NCBI RefSeq assembly: GCF_900157385.1 | Contig: NZ_LT717701.1 | Coordinates: forward strand, 2,607,331-2,671,330 | Origin: Mycobacterium terramassiliense | Lineage (GTDB): Bacteria; Actinomycetota; Actinomycetes; Mycobacteriales; Mycobacteriaceae | Length of the DNA: 64,000 bases | Reading direction: 5' to 3' | In this document: piece by piece, positions 1 through 7,700 of the stretch | Layout of the letters: every line of letters begins with the position of its first letter | Numbering within the stretch: position 1 is the stretch's first letter | Position numbers and translations under genes: made by a program | Notes under the pieces: model-generated | Database searches by the model: none | Told to the model about the DNA's origin: nothing | The model's input: the letters and a program-made list of their open reading frames with translations, nothing else

Positions 1-1
1 C

Positions 2-502
2 GCCGGCAACATCGGCGGCCAGGGTGGCCAGGGCGGTGGGGGCGGCGGCATCCTCTTCGGCCTTGGCGGCCACGGTGGAGCGGGCGGAACGGCCCTGACC
101 GCCGGCGGCACCGGCGGTCCCGGCGGCTACGGCGGTGACAACGGCTACGTGTTCAGCGATGGCGCCGGCAGCATCTATGCCGGGGGTTCCTTGTTCGGCA
201 TCGGCGGAGCCGGCGGCGACGGCGGGGCGGCCCAGGCCGGCGGCCACGGCGGCACCGGCGGGCTCGGCGGGCTCGGCGGCCTGGTGTTCGGCCTCGGTGG
301 CCACGGCGGCAACGGCTTCGGTGCGCCCGGCTTGGCTTTCGGCGGTAACGGGAGCCAGGGCGGTTACGGCGGACTTCTCTTCGGCATCGGGGGCGCCGGC
401 GGCAACGGCGGAACTGGCGTCGTCCCGGGCGTCGGCGGACAGGGCGGCTTCGGCGGGTACTACTTCTTCGGACCGAACGGGGCGAACGGGTTGCCGGGCT
501 GA
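2..502 (+). CDS. PE_PGRS family protein, C-terminal part (5' end outside window)
   Basis: The frame is open from the first bases of the window to a TGA at 500-502 and encodes only Gly-Gly-X/Gly-Ala-rich repeats, with regularly spaced LFG(I/L)GG and VFGLGG blocks, which is the PGRS signature. The PE domain and the true start lie upstream of the window. The protein ends shortly after an aromatic FGGYYFFGPNG stretch, as many PGRS proteins do. PGRS proteins are surface-associated or secreted by ESX-5; the role of this one cannot be told. It converges on the giant regulator locus. Confidence 0.9.
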   Translation, partial: AGNIGGQGGQGGGGGGILFGLGGHGGAGGTALTAGGTGGPGGYGGDNGYVFSDGAGSIYAGGSLFGIGGAGGDGGAAQAGGHGGTGGLGGLGGLVFGLGGHGGNGFGAPGLAFGGNGSQGGYGGLLFGIGGAGGNGGTGVVPGVGGQGGFGGYYFFGPNGANGLPG

Positions 503-588
503 CAGTTTCGTGAGCTCATAGTTTGGGAGTCAATCCCTCGGTTCGGCGAAAGTCATTGAAATAAAAGGGATTCAGCGCGAGCGATGCC

Positions 589-3500
589 TCATGTTGTTTC
601 GTGCGAACGTGGCCGCTCGAGTTCGTCAAACCTCGCGAGCGCGGCGTCGATATCCGCCTCGTCGAAGACCTCGCAACGGTTGATCATGTCGCCTTCAGCC
701 GTCAACAAGTTGACCTCTCGCCACTCGGCATCGAAGCCCTCGCGCGAGGTTCCATACGCCGTGTGGGTGACGACGGCTCCGAGATCACTCAACCTATGCA
801 CGGCTTCGATGTAGAGCTTGACGTCTTCGGCGAGATCCCATGTTGCGTGGAGGTAAGCCTCCATATCGCCAGGCGCGAACGCTCTCCCTCGCCGATGGTC
901 GATGTTCACCCAATCCGGCGTCGTCGGCGGCAGCTCGTAACGGTTAGCCGCCGCGTACGCCTGCACGATGAGCGACCACGCGTGTGAGTGGGACGCCGCT
1001 TCGCCGCCAAGGTACCGGGCGTCGAGATCTGCGAAGGCGGCGTCGATGTCGTCAGGGTCGAAGCTCACGCAACCGTGCATGAGGCCGTCGCGGCTGACCT
1101 CTGTGATCTGCAACATCTCGACAATCGGTGCATCGGCGTCATCGGGGTCGCCGTAATGCGCGCGGGTCAGCGAGAAACGCTGGCCCCTGGTTGCGATGGC
1201 TTCAACCGTCAAACGGGAGCCGCTGGGCGCGGCGTCGAACATCGCCTGCATGTTCTTCCGCCTTGCGGGGCCTTCGAATTCGTCCCGCAGGCCCTTGCGC
1301 CGGTCCTCATAGCGCAGGTCGGCGGTGGTGAGGGCCAAGAAGCCGTCCAAGTCGCGTCGGTCGAACGCGTCGGCTAGCCGCGACCAGATTCGCGTCGCGG
1401 CGTTCTCAGGCGTTGGGGCCGGCCGATCGAGCTCATCGAAACGCGCGAGCGCGGCGTCCAGGTCTTGCTCGTCGAACAGCTCGCAGCGATTGATCTTGTC
1501 GCCCTCATACGTCGAAAGGTCGATGGTGCGCCACTCGGCGTCAAAACCTTGGTGTGAGGTGCCCTCCACGACCTGTGTCACGACTGCTCCCAGGTCGCTC
1601 AACCGATGAACAGCCTCGATGCGGATTCCGGATTGCGGCGACAGATCCCATGTGGCAACGAGGTATTCGCGAAGGTCACCGGTTGCGATCGGTGCGAGCC
1701 GCCGGTGATCGACATTTACCCAGTCCGCCGTGGTCTCCGGGAGCTGGCGTCTGTTGAGCGCTTCATAGGCGCGCGTGACGAGGGCCCACGTGTGGGCGTG
1801 GGCAGCGGCTTCACCGGCGAGGTATCGCGCGTCGAGTTCATTGAAGGCGGCCTCAGCATCGTCGACGTCGAATATCACGACTGCCGCGGTCTGGCCCTCG
1901 GCATTGGTTTCGACGACATGAAGGACATCGACCAGGAACGCCTCTGGCCGCTCGACTCGCTCGGAAAAGTGGACACGCACTAGGCCCAGGTGCCGACCGC
2001 GAGCCGCTATGAGCATGGAGGTCGCAGTGGTGAACCCGGCATCCACACTCGCGCGCAAGTCTTCGATCGCAGCATCCCGGCCGTATCGGGTGCCGGCATT
2101 GATTCCGCGTCGGCGATCGTCGACTGAAATGTCGGCGGCCAGAATCTCCGCCATGGAGTCCCAGTCGCGCGCCGCAAAGTGCACCAGAAAGCGCTCGGCC
2201 GCGTGGCCTGCCGCATTTTTGAGTCGCCGTGGCTCGGGCTGCGGCTGCCCGAATCGCGAGATTGCGGCGTCTAGGTCTGTCTCGTCGAAGATTTCGCAGC
2301 GGGTCAGGAAGTCGCCGTCGACTGTGAACATCGCGATCATCCGCAACTCCGCATCAGAGCCTCCTTGCCAGGTCCCCTTGACCACCTGGGTGACGACGGC
2401 TCCGAGTTCGGTCAGCCGGTGCACGGCTTCGATGTAGACACAGACGTCCGAAGTGAGGTCCAACATGGCGCGAAGAGAAGCGGCGAGATCGGCCCCCTCG
2501 ACCGATAGGAGCGGCCGATGATCGATGTAAACCGGAGCCCGCGTCGTCGGCGCGGGAAGTTCGTGCCGATTGAAGGTAGCGTAGGCCCCTGCAATTACCG
2601 ACCACGTGTGGGCGTGGGCAGCGGCTTCGCCGACGAGGTACCGCGCATCGAGTTCGTCAAAGGCGGCGTCGATGTCATCGGGGTCGAAGCTCACGGTATC
2701 GTGGGCGCGGTTGCTGACTTCCGTGACCCGCAACAGCTCGATGGCGACCGGTCGATCGGCCTCATCGATGTCGCGGAAACGCTCGCGGGTCAGCGATAGG
2801 CGAGACCCCCTGATCGCAATGGTTTCTACCTCCAATTGCCAGGTGTCGGGCGCCGTTTCGAGGAGGGCTCGCGCGGCCTGCTGCCGCGCTGGGCCTTCCA
2901 GGAGGTCGCGCAGGCCTTTTCTCCTCTGCTCGTAGCGTCCGTCGCCACTCGTGAGGGTCAGCAGCCTGGCCAAGTCGCGGCGGTTGAACGCGTCGGCTAC
3001 GTGCACCCACCTCCGCGTGGCGGCATTCTCAAGCCGATGTGGCCGGAGCTCCTCGAACCTCGCGAGCGCGGCGTCGACATCGTCCTCCTCGTACACCTCC
3101 ACCCGTGGTTCATCGCAAGCGAACACAATGATTCGGCCCCACTGCAATTGGTTCCCGTGTGCGTCGGTGCCCTCGATGACAAGGGTGACGACGTTCCCAT
3201 GGGCGGCAAGCGCATGTGCCGTCTTCACCCGGTAGCGTGCGTCGGGCACAAGCTCCCACAGCTCCTCGACGCCACGTCCGAACTCCTCGCCCGACGCAAA
3301 CGGGACGCGTCGATGATCGGCGTACGCAAGCTGCTCGGTCAAGGGGCCCCGCTCGTGGCGGTTGAGCTCCGCGATCGTGTCCAGTCCGAGTCGCCACGCC
3401 CGCGCGTACGGTGCCGCGTCGCCGGCAAGGTATCGCGCGTCGAGTTCCGCAAAGGCGGCGTCAGTGTCGTCGACGTCGAAGAAGACGACTGCGACGATTC

Positions 3501-4749
3501 GCTTGTCGCCGTTGATCTCGACGACGCCGTCCGCTTCGAGGAGAAATGCCTCCGGCCCGTGATCGCTCGCGGAGAAGCGCAGACGCATGAGGGCAAGGTG
3601 CGCCCCTCGGGTCGCGATGGTGGTCGGCGTCACCTTCGTGCTAAAGAGGTCGGCGATCGCCCGCATGTCCTCGATCTGGGCGCTTCGGCCGTGTCGGACT
3701 CCTCCGCCCACCATCCGACGTCGATCCTCGTTGGAGAAACCTTCGGCCAGCATCTCCGCCATGGCAACCCAGTCAGCGGCCGCAAAGTGCGTCAGGAAGC
3801 CCTCGCCGACTTGGCTGGCTGCGTTTTCCAACCGCCTTGTTTGCGAACCCAATTCGCCGAACCGCGCGATCGCCGTCTCGACGTCGGGCTCGTCGAAGAC
3901 CTCAATCCGGTTGACCATTGCGCCATCGACCGTCAATACCGCGATTCCGCGCCACTCGGCGTCGAACCCCTCTTGTGAACTCTCATGCGCTGCGTAGGTT
4001 AGGACAGCGCCATACTTATTGAGCCGAAGCACTTGCTCGACAAAGACATTGATGTTTGGGTCCAGGTCCAACCCGGCGTGCATATATGCCGTCAAGTCCT
4101 CGGGCCCGAACGCCGTCTCCCGGCGGTGGTCGATGTTCACACAATCTCGTGTGAGGGGCGGGATCTCGCGCCGGTTGAGCGCGGCATAGCTATCCGCAAC
4201 GATCTTCCACGTCTGTGAGTGGGCGGCCGCTTCGCCGGCGAGGTAGCGCGCATCGAGCTCGGCGATAGCGGAGTCGAAATCGTCGAGGTCGAACACGACC
4301 GCGGCCGCGATCCGCTCGTCGCCGTCGACCTCGACGACGTTAAGGGCAACGTCTTGACTTGCCTCGGCGTCACGGCCCGAGGCACGAACCTGCACGAGCG
4401 CGAGACGCGCTCCGCGAATCGCCACCACGCCCGACATCGTTATCGTGAAGCCGACGTCGGCCGCCGCCTGCAGATCCTCGATCTCGGCGTCTCGACCATG
4501 TCGGACCCCGGCGTTTACCACCCGCCGGCGATCGTCGACGCAGTAGTTCTCGGCCATCGCTGTCGCCAGCGCCTCCCAGTCGCGGGCCGCGAAGTTGGGC
4601 CAGACGCGCTCGAATACCCGCGTCGCCGCGTTCTCCAGCCGTGGTGTCGGGCGGCTCAGTCGATCAAACCTCGCGATCGCGGCGTCGAGGTCGGCCTCGT
4701 CGAAAACCTCGCAGCGGTTGAACGAGTCGCCATGAGCGGTGAAGAGCAT
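589..4749 (-). CDS. Tandem NTF2/SnoaL-like module protein; frameshifted 3' part of the giant regulator locus
   Basis: These 1386 codons consist only of repeated modules. Type A (about 145 aa) starts with R(L)ENAA, carries a DRRR/DQRR block and an (I)A(T/I)RG block, and ends in AELDARYLAGEAA. Type B (about 130 aa) carries a TW/AW helix, IDHRR, YIEAVHRLSDLGAVVT and ends in EVFDEAD.DAA.ARF. I count the end of one B plus five A and five B modules. Length and pattern suggest an NTF2/SnoaL-like fold (inference). The first residues complete the B module broken at the end of the upstream frame, so this is the continuation of the 10487-4656 gene after a frameshift. A GGGAGG lies only 2 nt before the ATG at 4749, too close for a normal start. 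It may be expressed separately or be dead. Confidence 0.75.
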   Translation of the reverse strand: MLFTAHGDSFNRCEVFDEADLDAAIARFDRLSRPTPRLENAATRVFERVWPNFAARDWEALATAMAENYCVDDRRRVVNAGVRHGRDAEIEDLQAAADVGFTITMSGVVAIRGARLALVQVRASGRDAEASQDVALNVVEVDGDERIAAAVVFDLDDFDSAIAELDARYLAGEAAAHSQTWKIVADSYAALNRREIPPLTRDCVNIDHRRETAFGPEDLTAYMHAGLDLDPNINVFVEQVLRLNKYGAVLTYAAHESSQEGFDAEWRGIAVLTVDGAMVNRIEVFDEPDVETAIARFGELGSQTRRLENAASQVGEGFLTHFAAADWVAMAEMLAEGFSNEDRRRMVGGGVRHGRSAQIEDMRAIADLFSTKVTPTTIATRGAHLALMRLRFSASDHGPEAFLLEADGVVEINGDKRIVAVVFFDVDDTDAAFAELDARYLAGDAAPYARAWRLGLDTIAELNRHERGPLTEQLAYADHRRVPFASGEEFGRGVEELWELVPDARYRVKTAHALAAHGNVVTLVIEGTDAHGNQLQWGRIIVFACDEPRVEVYEEDDVDAALARFEELRPHRLENAATRRWVHVADAFNRRDLARLLTLTSGDGRYEQRRKGLRDLLEGPARQQAARALLETAPDTWQLEVETIAIRGSRLSLTRERFRDIDEADRPVAIELLRVTEVSNRAHDTVSFDPDDIDAAFDELDARYLVGEAAAHAHTWSVIAGAYATFNRHELPAPTTRAPVYIDHRPLLSVEGADLAASLRAMLDLTSDVCVYIEAVHRLTELGAVVTQVVKGTWQGGSDAELRMIAMFTVDGDFLTRCEIFDETDLDAAISRFGQPQPEPRRLKNAAGHAAERFLVHFAARDWDSMAEILAADISVDDRRRGINAGTRYGRDAAIEDLRASVDAGFTTATSMLIAARGRHLGLVRVHFSERVERPEAFLVDVLHVVETNAEGQTAAVVIFDVDDAEAAFNELDARYLAGEAAAHAHTWALVTRAYEALNRRQLPETTADWVNVDHRRLAPIATGDLREYLVATWDLSPQSGIRIEAVHRLSDLGAVVTQVVEGTSHQGFDAEWRTIDLSTYEGDKINRCELFDEQDLDAALARFDELDRPAPTPENAATRIWSRLADAFDRRDLDGFLALTTADLRYEDRRKGLRDEFEGPARRKNMQAMFDAAPSGSRLTVEAIATRGQRFSLTRAHYGDPDDADAPIVEMLQITEVSRDGLMHGCVSFDPDDIDAAFADLDARYLGGEAASHSHAWSLIVQAYAAANRYELPPTTPDWVNIDHRRGRAFAPGDMEAYLHATWDLAEDVKLYIEAVHRLSDLGAVVTHTAYGTSREGFDAEWREVNLLTAEGDMINRCEVFDEADIDAALARFDELERPRSHETT

Positions 4750-7700
4750 GACCTCCCGCGAGTGACGACTGCTCCGAGGTCGCTCAGTCGGTGGACGGCT
4801 TCGATGTAGAAAAGGATGTCATGATCGAGATCCCACCCGGCGCGTAGATACTCGACCATGTCTCCTGGCGCGAAGGCTGCCCCACGCCGATGGTCTATGT
4901 CCTCGAAGTCGGGCGTCGTGCTAGGGAGTTCGCGCCGGTTGATTGCGGCGTAGGCCCCCAGCAGTGCACTCCACATCCGCGCGTGGGCGGCCGCTTCTCC
5001 GGCAAGGTAGCGGGCATCGAGCTCGGCGACGGCGGCCTCGACGTCTTCGGCGTCGAACACGATGATCGCCGCGAGCCGCCCGTCGGCATCGATTTCGGCT
5101 AGCTGAAGGGGATCGGCGTGAAACGTCTCGGGGTTCTCGTCGCCCTGCGAGTAGCGCGCATGAGCGAGGACGAGGCGCTCTCCGCGGGTCGCGATGACAC
5201 TTGAGGTCGCGTGGGTGACCCCGAGGTCGGCGGCCCACCGTATAGTTTCGACCGCAGCGCCTCGGCCCCGTTGGACGCCGCCATTCACCACTCGACGGCG
5301 ATCTTCGTTGTGGAAGTCTTCAACCAGCGTGTCCGACAGGGCGTCCCAGTCGCGGGCCGTAAAGCATGCTTGCATGCGCTCGAACATGTGACAGGCGGCG
5401 TTCTCGAGCCGCCGCGCCGGCCGGCTCAGTTGATCGAACCTCGCGATTGCCGCATCGACGTCTGCCTCGTCGAATACCTCTACTCGGCTGAGCATTTCGC
5501 CGTCGACCAGCATCAGGTCGACGCTCCGCCACTCCGCAGCGAAGCCCTCGTGTGAAGCTCCAATTCCCGCCCAAGTGAACACGGCGCCGAGCTCGCTCAC
5601 CCGATGTATTGCCTCGACGTAAATGTCGAGCTGTTGGTCGAGATCCCACCCGGCGCGGATGTATGCGATACCTTCACCGGGCGGGAATGCCGCCACGCGG
5701 CGGTGGTCGATGGTCACCACATCCCGTGTCGCCGACGCGATTTCGCGCTGATTGTGGGCAACCAAAGCGCCCGAGATCACCGCCCACGTGCCCGAGTATT
5801 CGGCCGCTTCCCCGGCGATGTAACGCGCGTCGAGCTCGGCGATGGCGGCGTCGAAGTCGTCGATGTCGAACAGGGTTTGTGCGACCATCATCCCGCCGTC
5901 GTCGACCTCGGTAATCTGCAGTATGTCGACTTTGAACGCGTCGGGTTGTGGGTCGCGCAGCTCGAATCTCATGTGGCTGAGGTAGAGACGGTCACCCCGC
6001 ACGGCGAGAGGCGTCACCGTGATTTTCACGTCACCCGTCGCCGCGATCGCGCGGACGTTGCTCATTTGCGCGGCGCGGCCTGTGCTGGAGCGTCGCAGTC
6101 CTTGCCGCCGGTCTTCATGTCGCATGTCATCGGCATATAGCGCGGAGAGTTCTTCCCAACGGCTCTCGGCAAACAAGGCGAATGCCTGGTCATCGACACG
6201 ACGCGCGGCATTCTCAAGCCGGCGCGTATCCAGATGCTCGGCCTCTAACCGGGCGTGCGCCGCATCCAGTTCGGCGAGCGCGGCGTCGAGGTCTTCGACG
6301 TCGAACCACAACTGGAGGGCGAATCGACCTTCCTCGTCGATGCCGTATAGATCGAGAAATTCGTCGTACGGCGCCCCAGGACTCACGTCGGCGGTTTCCA
6401 CCCTCAGTCGAGAGAGAGCCAGGCGCTCGCCCCGCACGGCAATCACCACTTGTCGAATCCGCACGCCGCCCGCCTCGAGCATGGGCGTGTTCGCTCTTAC
6501 CCAATCCGATGACAAGTCGAGCTGCGTGAATCCGACTATCTTCCGGCGACTCTCAATATGTGCGTGGGGCGAATACAGCTGCTCGATTTCGTCCACGGAC
6601 CTGCGATGAACGGCAGCGATCACTCGCTCGCCTGCTTGCACGCACGCGTTGTCCAGTTCCACCGCGGGTGTTTCAGGTGGCGCGGCGGCGGCGGGCGCGA
6701 TGCGCGCACCGAGAATGCCGCGCGCCCTCTCGGCAAGCGCTGCAGCGCCCTTGCGTTCGTACAAATCGACCGCCCGCTCGGCGACGGACCGGGCTCCCGT
6801 GACGTCGCCGGCGGCACCCAAAACCGTCGCCAGCGCCAGACACGCGTCGGCGTGATCCACCAACGCGTCGGTGCGCTCGGCCAAGCTGACGGCGGCCTGG
6901 GCGACCCCCCGCGCCTCGACGTGCTCACCGCGGCGGGACAGCAGCCGCGCCCGCAGCGTGCGCCAGGCAATCGACGGCTTCAGCGCGTGCCCGGCCAGAC
7001 GCTCACTCTCGGTGCACAATTCGTCGGCCTCAGCGTCGCGATCGAGCGCCAGACAGGCCCGACCCAGCAGCGCGGCGGTTTCGGCGGTGTCGGCGTCGAG
7101 GCCCATGCGACGAAAGCCGTTGTAGGCCTTGAGCAGATGGGGCTCAGCCGCGGCGGGCTCATCCACGACCAGCTCCACGATCCCGGCAAACTGCTCGACC
7201 TCGAGAAGGGCATGGCGCAGACCGAGCTCGGTGACCGTGCGCCGGGCCGAGTCGATCATCCGGCGGGCCGCCGCGGCGCGGCCGCGGAACGCTTCCAGGA
7301 CGGCCTGGCACCGCGTCGACGTCGCCTCCACCGCGGGCGAATCGGTGGTGATCCGCAGCAGCCGCACCACGTCCAGACACCGTCCGCCCGCACGCGGAAC
7401 CGGGTTGGGTCCCCACAGCGCCGCGAGGGGAGCGTTCCCCAACACGCTGTTCACCCGCCGGTGTTCACGCGCGCGTCGCGCGGCGGTCAGGGCGTCGTCC
7501 AGCGCGATCTCGCAGTCGCCGATTCGCCCGAGGCGGGCAAGGCACCCCGCCCGAACCGTGTGGGCCTTGGCTTCGCCTGCCGCATCGTCCAATTCGGCCA
7601 GCTTGGCGGCCGCCCCGGCCAGCGCGGCTTCGGCCTCGTCCAGCCGCTCGGGATGGATCAGCATCGACAGCTGTCCGTCGAAGCACGTGGCCCATGCCGC

